Assembly (NCBI GenBank): GCA_036250195.1
Contig: JAVHZZ010000001.1
Location: 381,965,907 to 382,029,906 of the forward strand
Source: Mixophyes australis
Lineage: Eukaryota > Chordata > Amphibia > Anura > Limnodynastidae
Length of the DNA stretch: 64,000 nt
Reading direction: 5' to 3'
A program made the position numbers and the translations under genes. Position 1 is the stretch's first letter; every line of letters starts with the position of its first letter. Shown here piece by piece: positions 1 to 9,847 of this stretch. Under the pieces are notes generated by a model. The model was not told the DNA's origin. It was given only the letters and a program-made list of their open reading frames with translations, and ran no database searches.

Positions 1-593
1 TTGTTTGCAGGCGCCCTTCCCATAGAGGCACAAACTGTTAAGAAAATAATGTCAGGAAGACACAAGGTAATGACAGAGTCACAGTACTGAACTGATAATA
101 ATAATATGCAGCATAAAAGCAGACATACAACAGTAATACAGTGCTGAGCAAGTCAGGAATTTGCAGACAAATATGGATATATAGAGTGTAGAAGAAAATC
201 TCTGGCAGTTTACAGTCACTAGTAATGCAGAAATGTCCCTGACACCCTGGTAATATATAAGTATCTCTGACACTGATTCACAATAGCTCATTGTCTCTGG
301 TATAAACTATGCTCACTTGAGACAGGTATGCAAAGTCAAAAAAGCACAAATAGTTGAGAACTCAGAAAGGACAGCAACCCTGGATCCGGACAGACTAAAA
401 GTCCCTCAGTGTGGATATAAGACAGACTGTAGTCTAGTAGTCTATGACAAAAAACACTGTAATCAATAAGCCAGAGATAATGGTAAGGCAGATCTTAGGT
501 ATAGAGCCAAAAGTCACCATATAGCAGAGCCAAGGGTCAGGAACCAGAAGTAAATGTAATGCAAGCCAGGGGTCAGAAGTCACTGTGGCATCA
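1..593. other. Left-edge region, possible LTR-like DNA
   Basis: No gene is visible. From about 360 the text has the GTCAG-rich, low-CpG style of amphibian gypsy LTRs read in reverse, and it continues after the hAT insertion as a TATA-like CCTATAAATAGAGG near 4895. The hAT at 602-4887 therefore probably landed in an LTR-like or promoter-like sequence. This is a weak inference from style and from the TATA-like motif only. Confidence 0.25.
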
Positions 594-601
594 TGTGGAA
601 C
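594..601. repeat. 8-bp target-site duplication, left (hAT copy 1)
   Basis: TGTGGAAC directly precedes the terminal TAGGGATG and is repeated exactly at 4888-4895 after the other end. The match sets the element boundaries and identifies the hAT superfamily. Confidence 0.9.
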
Positions 602-919
602 TAGGGATGTGCACCGGCGACTTTTGAGGTCTCGTGTTTTGTGTTTTGGATCTGGATTTTCGCGATGTTTTGGGTTCGGATTTGTTTCGCAAAACACCTG
701 CCGAAAGGTTTTGGTTCGGATTTAAGGTTTTGGATTCAGATTTTTTTTTAAAAAAACCTAAAAAGTGTAAAAATCAAGTTTTTGGGCTTATTTTCACTCC
801 TACGCTATTATTAACCTCAATAACATTCAATAACAATCATTTCCACTAATTTAAAGGCTATTCTGAACACCTAACACCTCACAATATTTTTTTTTTTAGT
901 ACAAAACGTTGCAACGAGG

Positions 920-1440
920 TATCTTTCTGGACTGCGTAGAGGAGTGTTCCCCACAATATAATTAAAAACCCATCAACTGGTCTGAATTACACCCAAAAAT
1001 AGTATCTGGACTGCGTAGAGTAGTGGGCACTGGGCACCACAATAAAATATATAGAAAACCTTCAACAGGTCTGAATTACACCCAAAAATAGTATCTAGAC
1101 TGCGTAGAGGACTGGCCACTGGCCACCACAATATAATATATAGAAAACCTTCAACAGGTCTGCATTACACCCAAAAATAGTATCTGGACTGCGTAGAGTA
1201 GTGGGCACTGGGCACCACAATAAAAATATATAGAAAACCTTCAACAGGTCTGAATTACACCCAAAAATAGTATCTAGACTGCGTAGAGTAGTGGGCACTG
1301 GGCACCACAATAAAAAAATATATAGAAAACCTTCAACAGGTCTGAATTACACCCAAAAATAGTATCTGGACTGCGTAGAGGACTGGCCACTGGCCACCAC
1401 AATATAATATATAGAAACCCTTCAACAGGTCTGCATTACA
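920..1440. repeat. Tandem array, ~90-bp unit, in hAT copy 1
   Basis: About six units begin with a CTGGACTGCGTAGAG-like motif near 927, 1006, 1095, 1184, 1274 and 1366, and each ends in ACACCCAAAAATA. More diverged units with GGACTGCGTAGTGTGG recur near 1603, 1703 and 1814. Relative to the transposase this is the 3' side of the element. Confidence 0.85.
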
Positions 1441-2383
1441 CTGCACATACGGCTGTTCCTCCATCCTCTCCATCATATACATGTTGGAGTTTCAGCGTGT
1501 CAAAACCTCTTGTTTTTGATAATGACAGTGCATTTTGAATATTTTTCGATTTGCCACACAACACTGAATGTACTTTATCTATGATACGCATCTATCTTTC
1601 TTGACTGCGTAGTGTGGTGGCCCCGGTACACAATTTGGTACCGAGGCCACAATATAATAAAAAAACCCTCCACGGGTCAGAATTCCACCAAAAAAGGGTA
1701 TGGACTGCGTAGTGTGGTGTGCCCGGAACACAATTTTTTACAGCGCCAACAATATAATTAAAAAATTGGGCATCAACGGTCACCGTTGTTTAAAATCTGA
1801 TACACCTAAATATGGACTGCACAGTGGAGTGGCCCCGGTAGTAAATTTGGTGCCGGGGCCACAATACCTACTCCAACTTCCAAGTGTAGTGTTTATAAAG
1901 ACAGACAGCGTCGAAGTGTTATTTGTTGACTTTCTTAACCCTAAAATTGTCCCTGTTGAAAATATTTGTGCAATGGAGAGTTACTTTTTCATTGAAAGAC
2001 TCAAGCTTTCAAGTGTAGTGTTTATAAAATATAAACAACAATACAGTAGTTCTAGAGCACGTCAATCCCTCTTGTTTTAAATTATGACAGGGCATTTTAC
2101 TTTTGGTTTAATTTCTTGAATTTGTTTAAATTTGGTTTTACTTTTTGAACATGGCAAACGACTGTTGATTGGTCATATAATGCAAAAAAAAAAGTTCCAA
2201 GATGGAATTGTCCTTGGGCCCTCCCACCCACCCTTATGTTGTTGAAATAGGACATGCACACTTTAACAAACCAATCATTTCAGCGACAGGGACTACCAAA
2301 CAACTTTGGCTGAAATGATTGGTTTGTTTGAGCCCCCACACCAATAAAACAATTCATCTCTCCCTGTACAAACTAAACAGACT

Positions 2384-2710
2384 CTACTGAGGAAAGATGT
2401 CGTCCTCATCCTCAACCTCTGATTCCTCTCCCCCTACAGTGTGTACTTCCTCCTCCTCACACATTATCAATTCGTCCCCGCTGGACTCCACAACCACAGG
2501 TTCCTCTGTACTGTCTGGAGGGCAGTGCTGTACTTCATTGAGGAATTGATTATTCATTTTTATAAACATCATTTTTTCAACGTTGTGAGGAAGCAACCTC
2601 CTTCGCCGCTCACTGACCAGGTTCCCCGCTGCACTAAAAACTCTTTCCGTGTACACACTGGAGGGGGGACAACTCAGTTAAAAAATAGAGCCAGTTTGTA
2701 CAGGGGCTTC
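2384..2710 (-). pseudogene. hAT transposase C-terminal remnant (dimerisation region)
   Basis: The minus strand encodes YTERVFSAAGNLVSERRRRL and then a VEKMMFIKMN-type continuation and an acidic tail. This is the hAT C-terminal dimerisation signature and aligns with residues about 842-880 of the intact copy at 9848-12616. Upstream, in another frame, KPLYKLAL matches the residues just before it in that copy. The fragment therefore joins the end of the protein almost directly to its N-terminal acidic stretch, which marks an internal deletion of roughly 700 codons. It is not expected to be catalytic. Confidence 0.85.
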
Positions 2711-3128
2711 CAAACTGCCTTTTGGAGTTATACCACGTCACTACCTCTAGTTAATTTAGATTGCAAGGCTTGTAAATATAAATACTTTGAAGATAAAAAA
2801 AGCAGGCTGCACAGACTGTGGAGCTAGAAAGTGTAATTAAATGGACCATCCTCCTCAGCGCCAGCTACATCAATATCCTCCTCCCGGTGTACAACATTCA
2901 CACCTTCATTAGCCAAATCTGTAACTGGACTGTGGGTGATCCTTCCAGCATATGCAGAGGGCGTGGCTGCAAATGCTGGATGGAGTCACCTCTTCCCGTA
3001 CAGTGATGGGAAGGTCAGGGTTCACAACCAACAACACCTTTGGACTCACCTTGGGAATTTGTGATGTCATCTGTTTAGAAGGCAGAGTTCTTTGCTGTTT
3101 TGTTGTTGTTGCTGACAGCATAACTCTC

Positions 3129-3530
3129 TTAAATTTTTTGTAGGGGAGGAGGAGGGCTTAGATCCTTGGGTGAAGCTGGACCACTAGTCATGAACACGGG
3201 CCAGGGCCTAAGCAGTTCCTTGCCACTACGTGTCGTAAATGGCATATTGCCAACTTTACGTTTCTCCTCAGATGATTTTAAGTTTCTCTTTTTGCTATTT
3301 TTTGAGAACTTGGGCTTTTTGGATTTTACATGCCCTGTACTAGGAGATTGGGCATCGGGCTTGCCAGATGACGTTGATGGCATTTCATCGTCTATGTCAT
3401 GACTAGTGGCAGCAGCTTCAGCATTAGCAGGAAGTGGGTCTTGATCTTTCCCTACTTTATCCTCCAAATTTTTGTTTTCCATTATATGTAGCACAAGAGA
3501 GCGTACCCCTAAGCCACACACACTTGGCAA
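3129..3530 (-). pseudogene. hAT transposase N-terminal remnant
   Basis: A 133-codon frame contains PSTSSGKPDAQSPSTG, a Lys-rich stretch and MPFTTRSGKELLRP. It matches the leader of the 9.6-9.9 kb hAT copy (PSTSSGQ, Lys-rich, MPFYTRSGKERMRP). Here the leader and the MPF segment are joined in one frame, showing that the ancestral protein started upstream of MPF. The frame ends after a proline run at 3129 and is followed by frameshifted traces of the acidic segment, then by the deletion. Confidence 0.8.
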
Positions 3531-3559
3531 AGCCTTTAAAAATTATATGCGGCACAGGA

Positions 3560-4640
3560 GAGTAGCACTGGACTTATACTGCTGAATCAGTGAACTTTGT
3601 AATAGCAGTACCACTGGACTTATACTGCTGAATCAGTGAACTTGGTAATATTGCAGTACCAATGGGCTTATACTGCAGGATTGGTTTTGCAAATTTTGTT
3701 GTAATTAATTTTTTTTTTAATTATTTTTTTTGTATTTTTTTTTATAACTTTTTTTTAATTTTTTAAACACTTGGGAATAATGGGGAAATAACTATGCCCT
3801 TAGAACCACAGAGCACAGGACACAGCACCACTGGACTGAACAGGACACAGCACAGGACCCAGCAGCACCACTGAACTCAAAATTGACAGAGCACAGCACA
3901 CAACACCACTGGACTGATACTGCAGAATGTGTGAACTTTGTAATATTGCAGTACCACTGGACTTTTACTGCTGAATGTGTGAACTTGGTAATATTGCAGT
4001 ACCAATGGACTTAAACTGCTGGATTGTTTTTGCAAATTTGGTTATAATTATTTTTTTTTAAAAAAAATTATTTTTATTTTTTTTAATACCTTTTTTTTCA
4101 TTTTTTAAAAACTTGGGAATAATGGGGAAATAACTATGCCCTTAGAAGCACAGAGCACAGGACACAGCACCACTGGACTGAACAGGACACAGCACAGGAC
4201 CCAGCAGCACTACTGAACTCAGCAGGACAGAGCACAGGACACAGCACCACTGGACTGATACTGCAGAATGTGTGAACTTTGTAATACTGCAGTACCACTG
4301 GACTTTTACTGCTGAATGTGTGAACTTGGTAATATTGCAGTAACAATGGGCTTAGCCTTATACTGCAGGATTGGTTGTGCAAATTTTGTTGTAATTAAAA
4401 AAAAATTTAATTAGTTTTTTGTATTTTTTTAAACAACTTTTTTTTATTTTTTTAAACACTTGGGAATATTGGGGAAATAACTATGCACTTAGAAGCACAG
4501 AGCACAGGACACAGCAACACTGGACTGAACAGGACACAGCACAGGACCCAGCAGCACCACTGAACTCAGAAGGGCAGCGCACAGGACACAGCACCACTGG
4601 ACTGAGCACAGCACAGCACAGAACAGCACAGCACGAGATC
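3560..4640. repeat. Tandem array, ~346-bp unit, 5' side of hAT copy 1
   Basis: Three long units recur. Each has a GGATTG-TTTTGCAAATTT motif (3676, 4021, 4368), a T-rich tract, AACTTGGGAATAATGGGG-like text, then CACAGAGCACAGGACACAGC with many internal CAGCACCACTGGACTG short repeats. In transposase orientation this is upstream of the start codon, where the other hAT copy carries an unrelated 100-bp array. Confidence 0.8.
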
Positions 4641-4717
4641 TACCAGGACAGAGGACCACCTAACACACCATCCCTCTGCCCTGATCAATGCCCGAGTGAA
4701 GATGGCGGCGACTAGCG

Positions 4718-4750
4718 GGGTATTTATAGGATCCGAGTATCGCGAGATCC
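4718..4750 (-). promoter_or_regulatory. Putative hAT promoter, copy 1
   Basis: On the minus strand, TCTCGCGATACTC is followed within a few bases by CCTATAAATACCCC. The same pairing, TCTCGCGATACT then TATAAATAC, occurs upstream of the hAT gene at 8.70 kb. TCTCGCGA is a known vertebrate core-promoter element and TATAAATA is a TATA box, so transcription would run leftward into the transposase remnant. Conservation between the two copies supports function; use is inferred. Confidence 0.6.
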
Positions 4751-4887
4751 GACAATGGGATTATGAGTCATAGCCTCGGTTTCAGATTTAAATTTGGCGC
4801 CAATACCCGGATCTGTCTCTGATCCGACTCGGATCGGCGACGTTCGGGTGGGCTCGTATTTCAGAAATCCGAGTGCGCTCATCTCTA

Positions 4888-4895
4888 TGTGGAAC
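4888..4895. repeat. 8-bp target-site duplication, right (hAT copy 1)
   Basis: Exact second copy of TGTGGAAC, directly after the right terminus. It pairs with 594-601. Confidence 0.9.
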
Positions 4896-4914
4896 CCTAT
4901 AAATAGAGGTTAGT

Positions 4915-4915
4915 A

Positions 4916-4947
<32 letters not shown>
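4915..4947. repeat. (TAA)n microsatellite, LINE tail
   Basis: About ten TAA/AAT units lie at the left end of the minus-strand LINE fragment. CR1/L2-group LINEs commonly end in short microsatellite tails. Confidence 0.75.
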
Positions 4948-4979
4948 TAATAATATAATTTTTGTTATAATGAAGGACA

Positions 4980-5572
4980 CAGGATGAAATATAGGAAATT
5001 CAAAGCCTGGCACACCTAACGCTCTTACTATGGCGTGACATAGAAACATAGAATTTGACGGCAGATAAGAACCTGCCTGGTCCATCTAGTCTGCCCAATT
5101 TGTAAGTTAAAGTAACCTGAAACCCTATTTGATCCTTTAATCTTTGCAACAATATTCTTATGTCTATCCTAAGCATGTTTAAACTGCTCTACTGTATTCG
5201 CCTCTACCAGCTCTGATGGGAGGCCATTCCACTTATCCACTACCCTTCTGTGAAGAAATTTTTCCTTAAAGTTCCTCTAAACCTAATTCCCTCCAGTTTC
5301 AGTGCATGTCCTCGTGTTCTAATATTTATCTTCCTTTGAAGAATGCTTCCCTCCTGTACCTTATTAAAACCTTTGATATATAAAGTTTCTATTATGTCCC
5401 CCTGTTCTCTTTTCGGATCCAAATTATACATGTTAAAATATTTTATTCTTTCTGGGTAAATGTTGTGCTGTATGCCATGCACCATTTTAGTTGCCCTTCC
5501 TTGCACAGTTTCTAATGTATTTATATCCTGCTGGAGATATGGCCTCCAGAATTGAACACTATTCTTTGCTTG
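4980..5572 (-). pseudogene. Non-LTR retrotransposon (CR1/L2-like) 3' end, RT C-terminus
   Basis: The minus strand encodes RATKMVHGIQHNIYPERIKYF, then IRTRGHALKLEG and LRKNFFTEG, and after a frame change a VVDKWNGLPSELVEANT-like stretch. This is the thumb/C-terminal region shared by CR1/L2-type reverse transcriptases. It ends in RWTRQVLICRQ-like text before the (TAA)n tail. The catalytic RT part is absent, so this is a 5'-truncated dead copy. The clade is my assignment from motif style. Confidence 0.75.
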
Positions 5573-5753
5573 CTTGAAAGCAAAGGGTGGTCACACCAAA
5601 AATGTATTTGATTTAGATTTCTCTTCTGTTCATTCACTTTGCATTTTGTTAATTGATGAAAAATAAATTATTAACACCTCTATTTTTGAAAGTATTCTTA
5701 CTTTGCAGTATTTTTTCCACACCTGCCTAAATCTTTTGCACAATATTGTATAT
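5573..5753. mobile_element. Tc1-like transposon terminal fragment
   Basis: The segment contains AAAGGGTGGTCACACCAAA, a CTTCTGTTCATTCACTTTGC stretch, and ends CACACCTGCCTAAATCTTTTGCACAATATTG. These are the 3' subterminal and terminal sequences of a common vertebrate Tc1-like family. No transposase is attached; it is a relic end next to the LINE fragment. Confidence 0.65.
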
Positions 5754-6259
5754 AATTGAACATAGGAGGTACAAAAATCCTTGCATATAGTGATAGTCCT
5801 TGTTTAAAAGGACTGAAAGTTATATTGCCCTCCTGGAAATATGATATTTAGATTGTTGACAACAAACCCGTATGGGGGAGGGTATATGAACTGCTGCCCA
5901 TAACCTGCAAGTCAATGTGGGACATATTAATGCACAAACTAAAAATTTGCATAACGAACAAGAAAATTAACCAACTAAACTACAATTGTGTGTAAGTTAA
6001 CTAATATGAGGAAGCACTGATGGTGCTAGGACACTGGGTACATGAGATATCAGGCCACAGCACAGCTATTTTCCAGCAAACTTGAAATAAAGGGATTCTA
6101 CTAACTCAGAACATAAAGAAACATCATACTTCCCAGATACTTATACCTAAAAACAAAATCTATTAGTGGCCAAACTGAAAAAGATTTTTTATGACAATTA
6201 CTAAAGACATCCTACCATTTAATCTAAATAAGGTTGATTGTCACAATTCAATTCAGATT

Positions 6260-6297
6260 CCCCTTGACAAAGCCTGAGGGTGAAACGTACGTTGGGG
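6260..6297 (+). ncRNA. Decayed hammerhead ribozyme motif
   Basis: CCCC is followed by TTGACAA, AGCC-TGA-GGGT, GAAAC, GTAC-GTT and GGGG. Stem I (CCCC/GGGG) and most of stem II can pair. The catalytic box CTGANGA is present as TTGACAA, two transitions away. The GAAAC box is intact, followed by a minimal stem III. PLE retroelements are known to carry this minimal hammerhead type. With both core changes it should be inactive. Confidence 0.55.
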
Positions 6298-6419
6298 CCA
6301 GCGTTATTTGGCGCCAACACCAACTGCAGATAGGGATGTAGTGATAGCTTCCATTCAGTAGCAGGCATAGATATAAATGGATTTTATACAATAATATGGG
6401 ATTCTATCAGCCAGATAAA

Positions 6420-7160
6420 ACTAGCTTAGCTGCTGAGATTATTGTCCTCCACGGAGACTATACATAAGTTTACTCCTATCAGGGACCTCTTTTAGTACCA
6501 CAGAGCTGTTACTGGCAATGAGTTAACTGCATTTATTATAGCTGACAAGGTCACACATCGCAGGAATTACATCAGCCTTATCATAGATGCACTAAAGTGT
6601 ATAGCTGCTGTGGATATTGTCCACCACGGAGACTATATATAAATTAGCCCATATCAGGGACAACTTTTAGTACCACAGAGCTGCTACTGGCAATGAGTTA
6701 ACTGCATTTATTATAGCCAGGGCTGGTGCTAGCCTCCGTGGCGCCCTAGGCATTTTTACAAAATCGGCGCCCCAGCCTCCCCCCGCAACAATCGGCGCCC
6801 TCCTCCCTCCTCCCCTTTCACCCCGTCTTTCCTTACCTCACCACCACCGCCTCTCTGCTCCGTCTCCTCCCCTCCACTCACTGACACTAGTGAGTGGAGG
6901 GTAGGAGACGGAGCAGAGAGGCGGCGGTGGTGAGCAATAGCCTCTTCTCCCCTCCCCCTTGCATCTGAATGTTATGCGGCGGCCGTGACAGGTATGGTCA
7001 GCGGTCGCCGCACAGTTTTAAATTAATTTCAAGAGCCCGGCGCCCTAGGCAAGTGCCTAACCTTGCCTAATGGGAGCGCCGGGCCTGATTATAGCTGACA
7101 ATGTCACACATTGCAGGAAGTACACCAGCCTTAGTATAGATGCACTATTGTGTAGTGCTT
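6420..7160. repeat. Two ~180-bp direct repeats, PLE-associated
   Basis: Two copies of a block run from TAGCTGCTG..ATATTGTCC through CACGGAGACTATA, TATCAGGGAC, TTTTAGTACCACAGAGCTG, GGCAATGAGTTAACTGC and TTATTATAGCTGACAA to TAGATGCACTA. The first spans about 6428-6600, and the second starts about 6601 and is interrupted at 6717 by a MITE. The block lies downstream of the hammerhead-like motif, which suggests repeated terminal modules of a PLE. Confidence 0.65.
6718..7087. mobile_element. hAT-type MITE with internal hairpin
   Basis: The terminal inverted repeats are CAGGGCTGGTGC and, in reverse, CAGGCCCGGCGC. A perfect 8-bp duplication ATTATAGC flanks it (6710-6717, 7088-7095). It is GC-rich, with a long hairpin at about 6838-6934 whose arms contain ACCGCCTCTCTGCTCCGTCT and its complement. 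There is no coding capacity, so it would depend on a hAT transposase. It interrupts the second copy of the surrounding direct repeat. Confidence 0.9.
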
Positions 7161-8600
7161 TATACTGTTATTAACCTAGAACAAGCCTTGTATTCAAAGT
7201 TTACAAATATCACCATGCAAGCTAACACTATCTTGAGCTAGGGGTTTCCCCTCATTAAATCCACGGAGATTAAGTATCTCACTCTGTTATCCGCCTGCTA
7301 CATTTGTTATAGTGGTGACTAGAAGGCTTACAATACCAATACCATAAGAGACACGGTTCTCACTCACTCTTTAAATCATCCTGTCTTCCTACTAACCACT
7401 ACTTACCAGTAAATGGTCTGCTACCAAGGATTTATACAGATAATTCTCTGTATCCACTAGACTATTCCTTTATATAATAGATCCCTATCAGTTGGTGTCT
7501 TTGTTTTTATTACACGTGTGTATGTGTGTATTTGAAAGTAATTTTTAATATATTTCACCTTGTCTTCCGGGAGGATGTCATTATTAAACAATAATCATTA
7601 AAAGTTATATTTTAATCAACATAAGGAGTGCTAATTTGTCCTTCTAATATGAACCCCTGTTCATCATTTTTTTGTCACAATTCAGATGTCTTTGAGTCTT
7701 ACACAGACACTTATTTCCTTCTCTTAAAAATTCAGGCATATTAGTGAACCTGATCAATGCTACCAGCTTCAAAAAGTGAAATAATAAAGTGCTTTTAAAC
7801 TAAATAACTTTCTCTTCCAATATTCAAGAACAAAAATCAATCCAATGTAATAAAAATGTCTTAATGAATGAATTTGGAAAACTGAAAGACTAACAAGTGC
7901 ATCTTCATTCTGAGCAGTCTTTTGTACCGGTTGCTTAGGAACTTCAACATATTTATGTAGATATAACAAAACAAGTGGTGTAAGAAATACAGAAAGGATT
8001 AGACATAATTGAAAAGGTTTCTGACCCAACACCATGGGTTCACCTATTGTGATAGTACCCAAATCAAACCAACTATATGCTTTAAAAATCAGTGTTGATA
8101 AACAGCATCTTAATAAAGCCATTAAGAGGGAATGCCATATAACTCCTTGTGACGCCGGATGTCAAATTCCTGGATTGAACCTCTAGAAACCTTTCAAAAC
8201 CCTCTTTCACTTAGAGCATGATGTAACTAACAAGAACTTAGTTGCCCTGAGGCCTTAGGAAAGTAGTAGTAGTAGTAGAGACTTATTCCAAAACTGACCC
8301 TGTACCAAATATAGGAGGCACCAATCAAATGATACTGACAGTTGTCAAGAAATGTAAATACTCAGACAGGCAAGAAGACTAAATGGTCCAAAGTCTGTGC
8401 TACAGTCAGGCAACCTCTAGGGTGTAGTCTAAGTAAGATACAGGGTTCTAGCTGGGCAGTGGTCGATACAGTACAGAGTCAAATGCAGAGGTCAGGACAT
8501 GCAGTGATTCAGAGAGTATCTGTTCCTCCAAGAAAACTCAAATTTTTAAAAGATGGATTGAACCCTGATCAATAAAAAGTTAAAGCTTTTAGGCTTATGG
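7160..8600. other. Unassigned intergenic DNA
   Basis: No supported gene. A 117-codon minus-strand frame at 7769-8122 has hydrophobic stretches but no recognised family. 8150-8580 has the GTCAG/CAGGCAAGAAGAC style of amphibian LTRs. A short (AGT)n run lies near 8263. Nothing further is claimed. Confidence 0.3.
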
Positions 8601-8697
8601 CTACACCTAATGCTTAAAGCAGCTCGGTACTCTCCCGCCCATTCCGAATCCAAATCGAGGCCGAACGTCATTGTGACGTCGTCGGATCTCGGGGCTC

Positions 8698-8728
8698 GGT
8701 TCTCGCGATACTTCAACTTTATAAATAC
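8698..8728 (+). promoter_or_regulatory. Putative hAT promoter, copy 2
   Basis: TTCTCGCGATACTTC is followed by ACTTTATAAATACACGC. The TCTCGCGA element plus TATA box is conserved, with similar spacing, in the other hAT copy at 4750-4718. Transcription would start shortly downstream and run through the 100-bp array toward the leader at 9623. Confidence 0.6.
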
Positions 8729-8897
8729 ACGCCTCCACAGCAATCCATCGCCATTTGACAGAGGGAGAGAGCAGGGTGTAGTCATAGGCTAATTAGAGCA
8801 GGGACAGAGAATACAATATTGTTCTTGCAATTGCTCTAACCAAAGTCGCTAGTGCAGAGAGGAGGATAGAGGTTTATTATTTTTTCTTCATATTTGG

Positions 8898-9603
8898 CAC
8901 TCCCCAGCGCTTTTGGGGTGTCCCCCATAATTGTGAATAAATATTTCTGGCTGTCAAAAGTCATATCTGTCAGCAGTATCTACTAAATAATTTTTAGCAC
9001 TCCTCAGTGCTTTTGGGGTGTCCTCCCTAATTGTGCATTAATATTTCTGGCTGTCAAAAGTCATATCTGTCAGCAGTATCTACTAAATAATTTGTAGCAC
9101 TCCTCAGTGCTTTTGGGGTGTCCTCCCTAATTGTGCATTAATATTTCTGGCTGTCAAAAGTCATATCTGTCAGCAGTATCTACTAAATAATTTGTAGCAC
9201 TCCTCAGTGCTTTTGGGGTGTCCTCCCTAATTGTGCATTAATATTTCTGGCTGTCAAAAGTCATTTCTGTCAGCAGTATCTACTAAATAATTTTTAGCAC
9301 TCCTCAGTGCTTTTGGGGTGTCCTCCCTAATTGTGCATTAATATTTCTGGCTGTCAAAAGTCATAACTGTCAGCAGAATCTACTAAATAATTTTTAGCAC
9401 TCCTCAGTGCTTTTGGGGTGTCCTCCCTAATTGTGCATTAATATTTCTGGCTGTCAAAAGTCATTTCTGTCAGCAGTATCTACTAAATAATTTTTAGCAC
9501 TCCTCAGTGCTTTTGGGGTGTCCTCCCTAATTGTGCATTGATATTTCTGGCTGTCAAAAGTCATAACTGTCAGCAGAATCTACTAAATAATTTTTAGCAC
9601 TCC
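8898..9603 (+). repeat. Tandem array of 100-bp units (7 copies plus part)
   Basis: Units start at 8898, 8998, 9098, 9198, 9298, 9398, 9498 and 9598, an exact 100-bp period. Each carries CACTCC..CAGTGCTTTTGGGGTG, a TCCTCCCTAATTGTGCATTA-like part and TTTCTGGCTGTCAAAAGTCA. Only a few substitutions separate the units, so the array was amplified or homogenised recently. It sits between the promoter and the transposase leader. Confidence 0.95.
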
Positions 9604-9622
9604 CCAGTGGTTTGCGCTCAGA

Positions 9623-9811
9623 ATGGATTCAAAGCAGTCCACATATGATCTGAATGAGCAACCAGGTTCTGTCACCAGTCCTGATGTTAGTGTTCCCAGT
9701 ACGTCATCTGGCCAAGGCGATGTCAAACAACAGAGTGTTTTCAAATTAGTGCAAAAAACAAAAACCAAAAAATTTTTTACTGTATTGAAGCGAAAAAGAA
9801 GTGTAACTTAG
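9623..9811 (+). CDS. hAT transposase N-terminal leader, ended by a stop
   Basis: A 62-codon frame begins MDSKQSTYDLNEQPG, includes PSTSSGQGD and ends in a Lys/Arg-rich stretch at a TAG (9809-9811). It is in the same frame as the 922-codon gene beginning at 9848, with only twelve further codons and no other stop between them. The homologous region of hAT copy 1 is continuous through this point. The leader is therefore probably the real N terminus, cut off by a single nonsense change. Other readings are that MPF at 9848 now serves as the start, or that an intron removes the stop. Confidence 0.7.
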   Translation: MDSKQSTYDLNEQPGSVTSPDVSVPSTSSGQGDVKQQSVFKLVQKTKTKKFFTVLKRKRSVT

Positions 9812-9847
9812 CAAAAGTTAAGTGACGATAAAAAAAAAATTGCAAGC

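Larger units (their letters stand above)
602..4887 (-). mobile_element. hAT DNA transposon, internally deleted (copy 1)
   Basis: Both ends are visible. The left end is TAGGGATGTGCAC at 602 and the right end, read in reverse, is TAGAGATGAGCGC. A perfect 8-bp duplication TGTGGAAC flanks it (594-601 and 4888-4895), as expected of hAT transposition. The transposase runs on the minus strand, so the promoter side is near 4887. Remnants of the N-terminal leader (3530-3129) and the C-terminal dimerisation region (about 2710-2384) match the larger hAT copy at 9.8 kb. The BED finger and most of the catalytic core are missing. It is a non-autonomous derivative that could be mobilised only in trans. Tandem repeats fill both untranslated sides. 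Confidence 0.9.

Noticed and set aside
7769..8122. 117-codon minus-strand frame with hydrophobic stretches
   Set aside because: No family recognised and no promoter or splice context; a chance frame cannot be excluded, so it is not listed as a gene.
8898..9603. CRISPR-like regular repeat spacing
   Set aside because: Units are contiguous 100-bp tandem repeats without unique spacers, in a eukaryotic transposon.
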